Origin: Przewalskia tangutica
Lineage: Eukaryota > Streptophyta > Magnoliopsida > Solanales > Solanaceae
Length of the DNA stretch: 64,000 nt
Direction: 5' to 3'
Assembly (NCBI GenBank): GCA_029844215.1
Contig: CM056724.1
Location: 33,208,446-33,272,445 of the forward strand
This document shows, piece after piece, positions 12,333-22,560 of the stretch. A program made the translations under genes and the position numbers. The notes under the pieces are model-generated. The model saw only the letters and a list, made by a program, of their open reading frames with translations, had not been told where the DNA came from and searched no databases. The stretch's first letter is position 1; each line of letters opens with the position of its first letter.

Positions 12333-12770
12333 GTGACGCCACAAGTACTCAAAATATCTGCTCCTGAATTTTTCGAAAAACCATTTTTTCAAAACATTGT
12401 AACTCTTGAAAAAGGATACTTTGATAAAGAACCTTTTTTGGTACTACAAAATTATTTTGGATCAAAATGGTTTTATAAATCATGGGACGATTTAAAAACT
12501 CCATACTTTTACCAGGCTATCCTTGACGTAACAGGATCGGCAACAACAAAAGTTAATTTTTTCAATAACAATCCAGATCCCTCTTATTCGATCTGCAAAA
12601 TACTCCGAGTAATTGCTCCAATTTATTGGGGGAATGACTTGTCAAAACTCATAAATTTTCCTGACTCTCACAAAAATGAGTTTTTTTTACATTCCTTTTA
12701 ATTACTAAGATTACCAACAAGCTTGGTTTAATTCCTTTTTAATTCAAAATTCTCATATCAGTTCCTATAT
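12333..12770 (+). pseudogene. Pararetrovirus 3' ORF, N-terminal and middle part
   Basis: The 122-residue frame is rich in aromatic residues (LEKGYFDKEP, WFYKSWDDLKTPYFYQ, IYWGNDL) and resembles the protein found beside reverse transcriptase in many plant endogenous pararetrovirus copies. After the stop at 12701 the same protein seems to run on to about 12770 (YQQAWFNSFLIQN) in another frame. There it breaks off at an (AT)n tract, which marks the 3' edge of the viral locus. Its C-terminal counterpart is at 1-605. Confidence 0.5.
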
Positions 12771-12784
12771 ATATATATATATAA
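12760..12784. repeat. (TA)n microsatellite at the edge of the viral locus
   Basis: A run of TATATATA sits where viral homology ends. No further meaning is visible. Confidence 0.7.
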
Positions 12785-13340
12785 TAAGTTGAAATAGAAA
12801 ATTGAAATTTAGAAGAAAGATGAACAACAAATAAAGAAAGTGTACAAAGCTAAAGAATGTGGAGAGTATTTTTTGTAAACAATCAATTTATTTTTTAGAA
12901 ATTATGCAATGCATATTGTTTAACACACCAAATCAAATAGTGAATAAAAATTAGTCTCAGCATAACTAATATCAACATTACTAATATCAATATCACTAAT
13001 ACACTTTATTCAGCATTATTCATATACCCTACCTAACGACCGCTAAAAACAAGTGTATTACTTTACCGGATTTAAGTATATACACTAAAAGTGTAAAAAC
13101 TGCTTATACTATCAGTGTAGTTGAATATGTGTTGAGTTGATGACAGGTTTGTGGCCATTTTTAGTAGGCCTCCTATTAATAGTTATGATAGAAATTCAAA
13201 TGTTAAAACTAGCTTAAAACTATATTTTTAATTTTAAAACTAACTATTATCTGATTGTGCAAATTAAATATTAAAACTAACTTAGAACTCTATTTTTAAT
13301 TTTAAATGCCACAGAAGAATGCAAAGGTTGTTAGCATAAG
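12785..13340. other. AT-rich spacer, no gene seen
   Basis: Several short repeats (CTAATATCAACATTACTAATATCAATATC near 12965-13005, TTAAAACTAACTTA near 13205-13290) but no ORF or clear element ends. Confidence 0.6.
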
Positions 13341-13415
13341 GCTGTGGCACATCAACCTGTTAGCGTAGCCATTGATGCCTCCGGCAGGGCTGTTAAGCTT
13401 TACTCCTCGGTAATT
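13341..13415 (+). pseudogene. Papain-like cysteine protease relic
   Basis: The plus strand encodes AVAHQPVSVAIDASGRAVKL followed by YSS. This is the hallmark A-V-A-N-Q-P-V-S-V-A-I-D-A-S-G segment, before the catalytic His, of plant C1A proteases such as the vignain/SAG12 group, which degrade proteins in the vacuole or at the cell surface. The fragment is about 25 residues; the catalytic Cys and His regions are not recognisable nearby. It is probably a gene scrap carried by a transposon or left by deletion. Confidence 0.7.
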
Positions 13416-13559
13416 CGTTACTTCATAATATGAAATTTGCTCTTTTATGACGTCTTTCTTGTAAACAAAAATAATAGTACAAAGCGAAGCCATGAAAATA
13501 AATAATAAGTTCGTATTCCCTGTCACAAAACAGGATAATCACTTTGATGCGTAAATTTT

Positions 13560-13889
13560 ATCGTTTTACTAGATAAAATTTAGTTACTTTACTATTACAG
13601 TATAGTAGATAAAGTTCAGCTACTTATTGTAATAGTTGGTAAAGATATGTGACAAAAAATAATTATATGACTTTATTGTTATAGTATATAAAGTTCTAAC
13701 TCTATTTATCTTGTACTCATGGAAACAAAATGTAACAAGAGAGAAGGGCACTTGTTCATTTGTGACAGAAATGAAAAGCTCATCAATGAAGAAAGTAAAG
13801 AAAAGGGAAGGAGAGAAGAAGAAGATAGAGGAAAATAAATATTTTTTTTAATTGATAATCGGTCAAATGCATTACAAATGATATTTAAT
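13560..13889. other. AT-rich spacer, no gene seen
   Basis: Three similar TAGATAAAGTTCAGCTACTT-like segments (about 13570, 13600, 13680) suggest a decayed short repeat. A purine-rich stretch follows at 13780-13835. Nothing coding is supported. Confidence 0.5.
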
Positions 13890-14342
13890 ACCATGGAATT
13901 AGCTCTTAGAGTAATTATGGGGATATTCCATAATTACTGTTCATTTATTATAATTGATTTGTAATATATTGTAATTAGTATCTTTAATATTAGGTAAGGT
14001 AGATTAGTCTTCCATGATTCAAGCATAGGTTTGTTGTATATATATTGTATCTTTGGAATAATATTGATCAAGAAATCATTTCCTACATGATATCAATACC
14101 AAAAATCCTTTGCACTAAATTCTCTCTTCTCTTCTTACCCTACCCGAAATTCTCCCTCTTTTCTTGTGTTTTTTCGGCCACCTTCTAAGGTTTAGTAACA
14201 AAAACCCTAAACCTAAATACTCCCTCAAAACCCTAGTCGAATACTTCATCCTTACCCTCCCTCGTCTTGACTTTCACAAAGTTTAGGCTTCTTCCATCCA
14301 TTTCCCTCAAAACATCAGTTCCTCATCTTCCTTTGATTCTAA
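13890..14342 (+). mobile_element. Copia LTR remnant and leader
   Basis: The stretch ends in a degenerate primer-site-like sequence (CATGATATCAATACC near 14086-14100) followed by a C/T-rich leader and the gag ORF below. Typical LTR-like AT-rich sequence precedes it, but I cannot fix the 5' end. Confidence 0.45.
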
Positions 14343-14931
14343 GTGGAATCTATGGCCGAAAAACAAACTTTTCATCCCGTTCTTGCCGTTAATAACGTCA
14401 AGAACTTCATCTCCACAACTCTTGAAATTGAGAAATGGCAGTATACCTCATGGGCAGAACTATTCAAAATTCACTGTCGTGCTTATGAGGTGATTGACCA
14501 TATTCTTCCGTCCGAGTCACCGTCGGATTTCACTACGGTGGACACGAAATTATGGTCTCGATTAGACGCTATTGTCCTTCAATAAATTTATGGCACTATT
14601 TCGAATGATCTTCTTCATACCATATTACAACCCAATTCTACGGCTCAAAAGGCGTGGAAAAAATTAGAAAATATTTTTCAAGATAACAAAATGTCTAGGG
14701 CCATTTATCTTGAACACCCAATTTACGAATATTAAATTGGATCATTTTTCCAATATCTCATCCTATTGTCAAAAATTGAAAGTAATTGCGGACCAACTAT
14801 CCAACGTTGATTCGCCCGTGACGGTTCAAAGGTTGGTACTTCACCATACAAGCTCCTCTAACAACAAAGATGGTGTCGCTCCAACAGTTTCTTTTAGCAC
14901 AAACAAGTATGTGTCCGAGAGGAATCCTTGA
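14343..14931 (+). pseudogene. Copia gag fragment
   Basis: The frame opens with MAEKQTFHPVLAVNNVKNFI and continues with WAELFKIHCRAYEVIDHI, matching the N-terminal gag domain (UBN2/Retrotran_gag family) of plant Ty1/copia elements, whose protein packages the element RNA. A TAA at 14583-14585 and a frameshift near 14710 break it. It stops without the zinc knuckle, so only about 190 residues' worth remains. It is a clear relative of the gag at 22561. Confidence 0.75.
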
Positions 14932-14935
14932 TATC

Positions 14936-15700
14936 CTATTGTTGCAGGTTTAAATGGCTCAATCTCATTTTGTGCTGAATATTCTCAATTTTTCCCGCTT
15001 CTCTGGAAAACATCGTCACCATCTCTTCATAAAATTGTATTTTTCCAACCTTACCCAAATTCCAGATTTCAACATAATTGTCATGTTCTTCTCCCTGCTT
15101 CAATAATGTTTTTAGTAATGTTGGAGCTAATATCTTGGGAATCATACCATATATTAAAAACAAGTCAGAAATATCTATCTTGAAAACAATGGAACTATCA
15201 GTAGGCTAAGTGAACTTGTTCCCAGAATTAGCATACATATTTTACCATCGATTGAGGAAGATGTGAAGTGCAACTGAGAGTAATTACAGAGGCTACTCTA
15301 AGAAGAGAATGAGGAATCCATGAGAGAAAGTATGTCTTTGAGTGTGCATTTCTTAGAAGCAGCATTATGGTTTTAATAAAGTTCTCCTTGTCCCTTAAAC
15401 CTAATTCTTCCTTGTATGGTTCCTTTTTGAGTCCATAAACTGAACCTTCTGATTTACTCGCATCAATCACAATGAAATAATCAAATAGCCGTGCTTTGAA
15501 CTCCTCAAGGATGTACGGAGAACTTTGAGGCACTCCAAGTTCATTCATGAAGCAATATCCTTTTGTTGGCACAATTCCTTTGTAGCTACAAAAATGAACG
15601 CAAAGGAAGCTAACATTCTTGTTTGATGCCGTGGAGAAACCTGGTAAGAAGAAGACCTGCTGGAGAAGCGAAGATTATAAGCAGTGTCTGAAGAATGTCT
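14936..15700 (-). pseudogene. Unrecognised exon-like ORFs on the minus strand
   Basis: Two minus frames look protein-like. One is 15228-15572, open upstream to about 15680, with VPQSSPYILEEFKARLFDYF and DKENFIKTIML. The other is 14936-15163, with HDNYVEIWNLG just before a GT-AAGG donor-like site. They may be two exons of one broken host gene, or part of a transposon. I do not recognise the family. There is no start-to-stop gene model, so I treat it as a fragment. Confidence 0.3.
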
Positions 15701-15982
15701 ATTTAGTGATTCTTTTGTTTATTAAGCACTACCTAATATAGATTATTCCTTATCTCATGGGTGCTGTTACTCCGTGAGCATTATTTGGGCATTTTTCTTG
15801 TAATGCATTTGTGTTAACGTTGTAAGTTTATTTAATGACGACAGTCTTCATTTTATCTGTTGACGAAGTTAAAAAGAGATACAATGATATCACATTGACT
15901 TGATTGAGAAGTACTTACCAACCAATGCTTTTCCATGGCTTGCTTTTCTTAATATAGTGAATTCCTGCACTACAAATCATGC
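15701..15982. other. Spacer, no gene seen
   Basis: AT-rich, low complexity; no element ends recognised. Confidence 0.5.
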
Positions 15983-15990
15983 GTTAACAA

Positions 15991-16980
15991 TAGGGGTGCA
16001 CAATTTTCGGTCCGGACCGAAAAATCGGACCGGACCGACCCTCTTTGGACCGGACCGAACCGGACCGAGATTATCGGTCCGATCTTCGGTCCTTTAAAAT
16101 TCTTGTTTCGGTTTTCGGTCCGGTCCGGACTGATTTTTTTAATTTTTTTTTTATAATATATATATATATATAATTTATATAATTCCTAATATATATAATA
16201 TATTTAATATATATAATTCCTAATATATATAATATATATAATTCCTAATTTTCTAAATTCCTAATATATATAATTCCTAATATATAATTCTAATATATAT
16301 AATTCCTAATTTTCTAAATTCCTAATATATATAATTTCTAATATATAATATATATAATATATATAATTTCTAATATATATAATATATATAATTCCTAATA
16401 TATATAATTCCTAATATATATAATTCCTAATTTTCTAAATTCCTAATATATAATATATATATAATTCCGGGTCGGGTTCCGGGGCCCGTTTTTTTTTAAA
16501 ATTGAATTTCCAATACTGAAATTGACATTCTCGGACACATTACCACAAAAATTTTACGTTGAAATCTATTGTACATCGCGAGATATTTAGATTTGAAAAG
16601 GAGAAAAACGTAACGATTTGGGGGAAAAGTGAAATTGAGGGGCAAGATGGACGTTTTTGGAGAAATCGGCTGAAGCAAGGATTCTTCGCCTCGAAAAAAT
16701 ACGCGAAATCAAAAAAACATTAGATCAAACGGACGTCCGAGCGCAAAGTTATGACCATTTAAAGTTTCACTAATTTACAACTTATATTTGATATGTCAAT
16801 ACGCATATGTCGGTGGCCGGGATCGCTGGGAGGGATTCGTCCATTCGGTCAGATGGACCGGACCGAAAATGACCCGGACCGGACCGGACCGAGAAATTTG
16901 GTCCGGTCTTCGGTCCGGAGAATCCGAATGTTCGGTCCTCGGTCCGGTCCGGTCCGGTTTTGACCCTTTGTGCACCCCTA
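15991..16980. mobile_element. Non-autonomous hAT transposon (MITE-like), 990 bp
   Basis: The ends TAGGGGTGCACA and TGTGCACCCCTA are a perfect 12-bp terminal inverted repeat, flanked by identical 8-bp duplications GTTAACAA (15983-15990, 16981-16988). These are diagnostic of the hAT superfamily. Both subterminal zones are packed with GGTCCGGACCG-type motifs in inverted arrangement, which could be transposase-binding sites or give a strong hairpin. The centre is an AT repeat (TATATAATTCCTAATA, 16146-16460) and a non-coding segment. No transposase, so it depends on another element. Confidence 0.9.
16146..16465. repeat. AT-rich tandem repeat inside the hAT element
   Basis: Irregular repetition of TATATAATTCCTAATA with TTTTCTAAATTCCTAA variants. 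Unit length varies between about 18 and 40 bases. Confidence 0.8.
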
Positions 16981-16988
16981 GTTAACAA

Positions 16989-17606
16989 CTTGTGCATTAT
17001 TAATTTCTACTTTGCAATCTCTGCATAACTTGTATCCAAATCAAACGCATGATAATCCTCATATTAATTATGATTCACTACATAAATATTACATGCATAA
17101 CAATTCCTGCACAACTAGTAGGTGAATCAAACGAACCCTTAATTAAAAATAAGGGCGTCTTTTGATATTCATCATCCTATGACATATCTGATAAATCTTT
17201 CTAGCAGAGCCATATCTCCGTCAAATGCATGAATGGATTTTGCCCTCAAGTAACAAAGTTTGCTTTGCTATACAATAACATTCTTAACATAGTTGGACCA
17301 TTCAATTTCCAGAACTAAAAAAGCATCGGATTCTTTCACTTTTCTTATGATAATACTAATCAATTGCAAAGGAATCACAAGATAACAACATAATGAATAC
17401 CCAGCTACAAAAATGAAAAAGGCAAAAGGAGAAATCTTTAAGAGTTGTTCTCTTATTTCTTTTTTATTTCATTTCTTCACATTTCAGAATTTTACTTTTA
17501 GGTGAGGGTTTCGGAGATCTATCTTTTTAAAATAAAAAAAATAAATAGGGAAGAAGACGGTCTGTTTAGGAGATGGAACTTGTCAAAGTAACATGTATCA
17601 TCCGGT
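16989..17606. other. Spacer, no gene seen
   Basis: Contains a CTTAATTAAAAATAAGGGCGTCTTTTGAT-type segment near 17140-17167 that looks like the end of another short inverted-repeat element (the hAT copy may lie inside it), but I cannot place both ends. Confidence 0.4.
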
Positions 17607-17932
17607 AAGGGGTGGATCTGCCATTTTAGTTACGTGTTCAGCAGAACCCAATAATTTTGGTTCAACCCCTACATTTGTATGTAAAAGTTCATTTGATATG
17701 TACAAATAATTTATCCAAAACCTAGTAAGTAAAACAAATTATGATCCAAAATCCATAAGTTAAAAATCCTGGGTAGAGTTCTAGTAGCTCTGGTTGACTA
17801 CTGAACTTTTACCTTGTTGGTGGTGAGGGTTCAAATCCCCACATTGTAATCCCCTCCCTATTTCCCCTTCTCCTACCCTATGTAAGACATACATATTTTT
17901 TAAATGTTAAAATTCATGGCTCCACCTCTGAT
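17607..17932. mobile_element. Short inverted-repeat element with nested SINE
   Basis: The left end AGGGGTGGATCTGCCATTTT is mirrored imperfectly by the right end (complement AGAGGTGGAGCCATGAATTTT). I do not see a clear target duplication, so the family is open. Confidence 0.45.
17767..17905 (+). mobile_element. SINE, tRNA-derived
   Basis: A TAGTAGCTCTGGTTGACTAC segment resembles a polymerase III A box and GGTTCAAATCC is a good B box. A T-rich tail and GTTAAAA duplications at 17759-17765 and 17906-17912 mark a retroposed insertion in the surrounding inverted-repeat element. Confidence 0.6.
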
Positions 17933-19040
17933 TCCATTAACATCTGTGCTGCCTGCTTGTGACACAACACATAGGGCTTGCTTTTCGTGATTACTTTGAA
18001 ATAGATGGCGGACTCAATTCATCAGGAACTGGAAGGACGACATCTCTCTCAGAAAAAAGGGAAATAAAAGACGAGTCCTGCCTTTATTTTGACTACCCTA
18101 GGCTAGAGGACTTGACGGACCACGTCAGAGGTTGGAAGAAGATTCTTACATGTAGAGGTGACTCATACTACATTCTTGAAACAACATAACAATGAACGTG
18201 CAGAATAGGCTGAGGGAAGAAATGTGCCCTTACCTTAGCAAGAGACTTATGCAGCAAGATGATCACAGTCCTTGATGACATTTTATTTTTGAAACAATGA
18301 CTGTTATTTCAATTGATGGAGCAGTAGCTATTTGCCATGAAATATCATAACATTTGGTATTGACTAAAAATGTCATCCGGCTCCTCATCTATTGAACTCC
18401 TCATACCAGAAGCAACAATATACATGGTTCAAGACAACACTGATAAAAAAATTGTCGATGGATCAGGATAGATTTCATCATCCCAGAGGCACCATCTAAA
18501 AGTACATCTATGGTAACTACATATCAAAATTTCAAAAGCAAATATCAAACACACAAACGAAGGGGGAAGATAAGTGACACATTCACACTTTCTATTGATT
18601 CAATTAAAAATAAAGATAACTGTAAAGTTACAAGGAAGCGTGCAAGTGGGTGAACGACCCACCACCCACCAAGCTAGTCGCTTGGAACATAGGGGTATTC
18701 AATCCCCGAGCTTCTGGGCCTTGATTGGGATGCGTTACACCTGACGAAAGAGGCTGATCAGCGTACTTATGTGATAAAATAACCTTTTTGCTTAATCCCA
18801 CCATTGTATTTCCTTTTTTTTTCATTTGGATCCAATCAACTTGGAGAGTCATCTAGATTCAAGATCTTGTTCGAATATTGATCCTAGCAAGCGTCACTTC
18901 CTTCATTGGATGGATTCAAGCTCCGCTTAACTTCCTATGTAGTAAGAAAAACTCCGAGCTTGACGTTGAATAACCATAGTGAGTTCATCACCGGTGGCTA
19001 AACAGAGTGTTTTCTCTGTTCTAACTTATGTTCACAATTT
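17933..19040. other. Spacer downstream of the F-box gene
   Basis: Two short open frames occur (17959-18189 plus, 18628-18852 minus), neither with recognisable domains or good gene context. The part next to 19041 should hold the 3' UTR and polyadenylation site of the F-box gene. Confidence 0.4.
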
Positions 19041-20672
19041 TCATAAGCTGTCATTAGAATTCTCATTACCATTTGACCACCTGTGGAAAGTGCAAGCCAC
19101 CAAGCCCCTACCTCCAAGAAAGCCAAACCTTGAATTAGATGCTGATGATCGACCTGCATTACTTGTCGATGGGACATCATTACCAATGGCGGGAACAGTA
19201 CTTGCAGTTGGTGGAAACTCTATACCTTCTTCTACTACTCCACCATCACTCGGGCTACTATCCACAACCTCCACATCAACTTCCCCAACATCAAGATTCA
19301 CTGCTAGAGATCCCCTCCTCGATCTCAACACATCTGCAACTTCAGTCGTTACATGCTTGCACTTCTTAACCTTAATTTTCACCAAATTAGGACAACCCCA
19401 TGCGAAAGACACGATCCCTTCATCCGTCACCTCACATCCCTTAATACAAAGCTTCTTCAAAGCCACACATTTCGTAGCAATACAAATAACTTCAGCATCC
19501 CCAATACTCTCACTACCACAAAGTGCTAGTCTTTCTAATTTTTGACAATTAGAAGCAATGGCCAATAAACTACTCGTTGTAGGATTCAAACCCATAATGA
19601 CCAATTCCTTAAGGTTTACACTATTCTCAGCAACAGCAGCCAAAGCAACATCACCTATTCGATTCATTCTCCATCCATCAATATGAAGCTTCCTCAACAA
19701 TTTACAATTTCTAGCCACATCTACTACTCCAACATCTGTACATTCAGGAGTTTTAACCAAATGCAAAATCTCCAACTCCGAAAACTTAGATATCGCGTTA
19801 AGTCCAATATCGCTAACTTGAACCCTCTCTAAAAGAATCTCAACTAAACAATTCTCCCTGTTACTTACAATCATCTCCAACACACTATCCCAATCACCCA
19901 AACATCGCAATAACTTCAACGTCCTCAAATTCTTCGATCCCTTAATCAAAGGTCCGAAACATTGTCCATTATAAAGCTCTTTCAAACATATAGATTTAAG
20001 CAAACACACAGCATTAGATCCTATACTAATCGGTTCTTCAACCGATACACTATGATTATTATCATTCATACATCGTAAACGTTTAACAGATAGTTCTTCA
20101 AGTGAAATGCTGTTATTAAGCAAAGCATTCATACCTTCAGCACCAAACATACAAGATCCACTCGAGAATTTCCTCAATTTCTTACAATTCTTAGCCAAAC
20201 ACGCCATACCTATATCAGTAACATCTCGGCATCCACTGAGTTTTAGGCGCGTGAGGTTCACGCAACGGAGAGAGATAAGGATCAAACCGTCGTTGTTTAT
20301 GCTAACCAATTTACGGTCACATCGGAGAGTGAGTTTAGTAACGGAATTAAAACGAGAGAAGATGGAGGGTATTTTCGGTATAATTTCGGATTTTGCGTTG
20401 AGAGAAAGTCGGCGACGGCTTATTCCTTCGACTAAAAGCCATCTCCGGCAGACTAAGGAACATTTTTTCCTGTCGCCGGAGGTTAAGGACATGAAAATTA
20501 AAGCTAAACATTCGTCAGGAAGAGAATCGGTGTGATCTATGTATTGTGAAATGGGGAAATTGTCTTCGTCGGAATGTATAGGGGAGAAAAACTCCGATTG
20601 GGAATGGTCGGAGATGGAACGACGGTTGTGATAATTGGGTGAGAAGTTGTGTGTTGAGGAAGATTGACCCAT
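19041..20672 (-). CDS. F-box/LRR protein, VFB/SKIP2/ACIF1 type
   Basis: An intact, intronless frame of 543 residues. I take the second Met (20672, MGQSSST) rather than the first (20684), because related SKIP2/VFB proteins begin MGQ and the Gly2/Ser6 pattern is a possible N-myristoylation signal. An F-box (DSLPDECLALIFMSLTSGDR...CRRW) sits near residues 49-80. About ten Leu-rich repeats of the Cys-containing type follow (LTRLKLSGCRDVTDIGMACL, LERLALCGSESIGDAEV, KLCIKGCEVTDEGI). The tail is acidic and Ser-rich. In the family the F-box binds SKP1 in an SCF ubiquitin ligase and the repeats bind substrates. Arabidopsis VFBs act in growth and auxin-linked expression, tobacco ACIF1 in the Cf-9 defence response. 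No inactivating change seen. Confidence 0.92.
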   Translation of the reverse strand: MGQSSSTHNFSPNYHNRRSISDHSQSEFFSPIHSDEDNFPISQYIDHTDSLPDECLALIFMSLTSGDRKKCSLVCRRWLLVEGISRRRLSLNAKSEIIPKIPSIFSRFNSVTKLTLRCDRKLVSINNDGLILISLRCVNLTRLKLSGCRDVTDIGMACLAKNCKKLRKFSSGSCMFGAEGMNALLNNSISLEELSVKRLRCMNDNNHSVSVEEPISIGSNAVCLLKSICLKELYNGQCFGPLIKGSKNLRTLKLLRCLGDWDSVLEMIVSNRENCLVEILLERVQVSDIGLNAISKFSELEILHLVKTPECTDVGVVDVARNCKLLRKLHIDGWRMNRIGDVALAAVAENSVNLKELVIMGLNPTTSSLLAIASNCQKLERLALCGSESIGDAEVICIATKCVALKKLCIKGCEVTDEGIVSFAWGCPNLVKIKVKKCKHVTTEVADVLRSRRGSLAVNLDVGEVDVEVVDSSPSDGGVVEEGIEFPPTASTVPAIGNDVPSTSNAGRSSASNSRFGFLGGRGLVACTFHRWSNGNENSNDSL

Positions 20673-20789
20673 AGAGAAATGCATGAAACTAATAAAACGG
20701 CGTCGTAATGGTATACTGGAATTTTAGACGCCAGACGGCGGTGATAGGTGACTGTAATGGAGCTTTTAGAAAGAGAAAAATGGGAAAGG

Positions 20790-20802
20790 TTTTAAATATG
20801 TA
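20790..20802 (-). promoter_or_regulatory. Possible TATA element of the F-box gene
   Basis: On the minus strand CATATTTAAAACC lies about 120 bases before the chosen start codon, a plausible TATA position for a short 5' UTR. Motif and distance only. Confidence 0.3.
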
Positions 20803-21002
20803 GGAAGAAGAGGTCGTCGCTGTGGCTAACAATTTGTCATTTCTATTTTTTTTTAATTTAAATTTGAGGAAATTTATAAAGATTTAATATGCATTGGGCA
20901 CTTGATTTAAGAAAATAAGTAAAATTCATAAATTATATGATTTTATTTTAAATATATATTTAATCCTAAAAGATAGAACTAAAAGTTAATACGACACACT
21001 TT

Positions 21003-21140
21003 ATGAGAAAAACACAACAACGTGCCCAGTTTAATTCCATAAGATGGTGGTCTGGGGAGGGTAGTGTGTACAAAACATTACTCCTATCTTGGAAAGTAGA
21101 TAAGCTATTTTCGATAAACGCTCGGCTTAAGGAAAAATAT
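21003..21140 (+). mobile_element. SINE, TS-like fragment
   Basis: CCCAGTTTAATTCCATAAG, TCTGGGGAGGGTAGTGTGTAC and the decayed CTCGGCTTAAGG end follow the body of the Solanaceae TS-type SINE. It is strongly mutated. It lies upstream of the F-box gene in the opposite orientation. Confidence 0.65.
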
Positions 21141-21329
21141 TTCAAAGAAATTATAAAATAGAAGTCACGTTAAAATACTAAAGATAGCGTGACAAAGCAT
21201 TCTGAAAAAAGGATGGTAGCTACAACAAAATACTATGTTAATCAAAATGCAAGAAACCATAGATAGTAATAGAAATCTTAGAATAAGAAGCTACACGCGT
21301 AATACAACTACTAGTATGGAATGAAAAAT

Positions 21330-21965
21330 TAGACAACGCCCAACTACCTACTATCTTTCTACTTGATTTGTGCCCTCCATAGCCTCATATCTAAGGTCAT
21401 GTCCTCAGTAGGATGAAGTTGCGTCATGTACTATCTAATCACCTCTCCACAATACTTCTTCGGCATATCCATACCTCTACTGAAATCATCCATAGTCAAC
21501 CTCTCACACCTCCGCACCGAGGCATACGTGCATCTCTTCTTCTTATGTCTGAACCATCCCAGCCTCACTTACTGCATCTTGTCCTCTACCGAGATCACTC
21601 CACTTTATCCTGTATATCTTCATTTCTAATCATATCTCTCCTAGTGAGCCCACACATCCATCTCAACATCCACACTTCCGCAACTTTCATCTTCTGAACA
21701 TGCGAGTTCTTAACTGGCCAACACTCGCCCCATACAACATAGTTGGTCTAACCACCACTCTGTAAAACTTATCTTTGAATTTTGGTGGCACCTTCTTACA
21801 CACAGAACTTCGGATGCGAGCCTCCATTTCATCCATCTGCTCCAATACGATATAATATATCATCATTAATCTCTCCACCACCTTGAATAATAGGCCCGAA
21901 ATATTTAAAACTTACTCTCTTATAAATGGCTTCATTATCAAGCCTCACGTTCACATCGGCCTCAC
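21330..21965 (-). pseudogene. LINE reverse-transcriptase C-terminal fragment (RTE-like)
   Basis: The minus strand encodes KVPPKFKDKFYRVVVRPTML followed by YGA, the segment after the palm domain that precedes the C-terminal Trp/Arg-rich region of plant RTE-type LINEs. Downstream segments match the same protein in changing frames. All frames are broken. Confidence 0.7.
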
Positions 21966-22079
21966 TTTATTAAAAAGAATGTAGATAAAATTTCAATAAC
22001 CTGTTGTGAGCTTATGTGTCATAAGATTTAGAAAAGAATAAGCTATTTAATGGTTTGAGCACATAGAATATTTTGTTGT

Positions 22080-22545
22080 CCATTTAAACTAAGACAAGAT
22101 GGACCCGAATTCAGTCCCTGGTGGCAGTACTTCATGTGCTCCTGACCAGTATCTTCAAATGAGGAAGAATTTCCTCCACATATGTCTTCTTGTTGTTTTT
22201 GTTGTTCTTGGAATTCTGATTCTGAGAATTGTCCGGATAACCATGTAACATGTAACAGTCATCTTGTATGTGTCCTGTCTTTTGGCAATAATCATATTTC
22301 ATTAGCTTGAAACAATCTATTTTTCAATGCCCATTTATATGACAAAAGTCACACATGTCATTTGAATTATATGGCTTTTTTTGTTTCACTCCTCCACTTC
22401 CATTCTTTCCACCTCCATTCCCAACTGTGAACGTGACAGAAGATTCCATATGTTCCTGCACTGTTCTGCTTGATCCAGCCGCCCACCCGCTGAAGTCCTC
22501 CTTCTCCCCTTTTCTTCTACTTCTCGGCAATCCTCTTCCCCTCAT
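22080..22545 (-). pseudogene. Copia gag zinc-knuckle fragment
   Basis: The minus strand encodes a Gly/Lys-rich segment and then CDFCHINGH and, after a stop, KYDYCQKTGHIQDDC: two CX2CX3-4GHX4C-type knuckles used by gag to bind RNA, followed by HGYPDNSQNQN. It is the C-terminal gag part of a copia element, broken by at least one stop. It abuts another copia gag in the opposite direction. Confidence 0.7.
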
Positions 22546-22560
22546 CTTTCCTAATTTTCA

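Noticed and set aside
14936..15163. Possible alanyl-tRNA synthetase exon (VEIWNL motif)
   Set aside because: Only six residues resemble the family motif and the flanking residues do not fit.
17790..17860. Functional tRNA gene
   Set aside because: A and B boxes are present but no cloverleaf with acceptor stem can be drawn; target duplications mark a SINE.
17959..18189. 76-residue plus ORF between the SINE and the F-box gene
   Set aside because: No recognisable domain, no promoter or splice context; kept only as part of the spacer description.
18979..20535. Plus-strand ORFs of 76-188 residues opposite the F-box gene
   Set aside because: They are antisense shadows of the intact F-box/LRR frame; low-complexity Ser/Leu/His composition and no domain.
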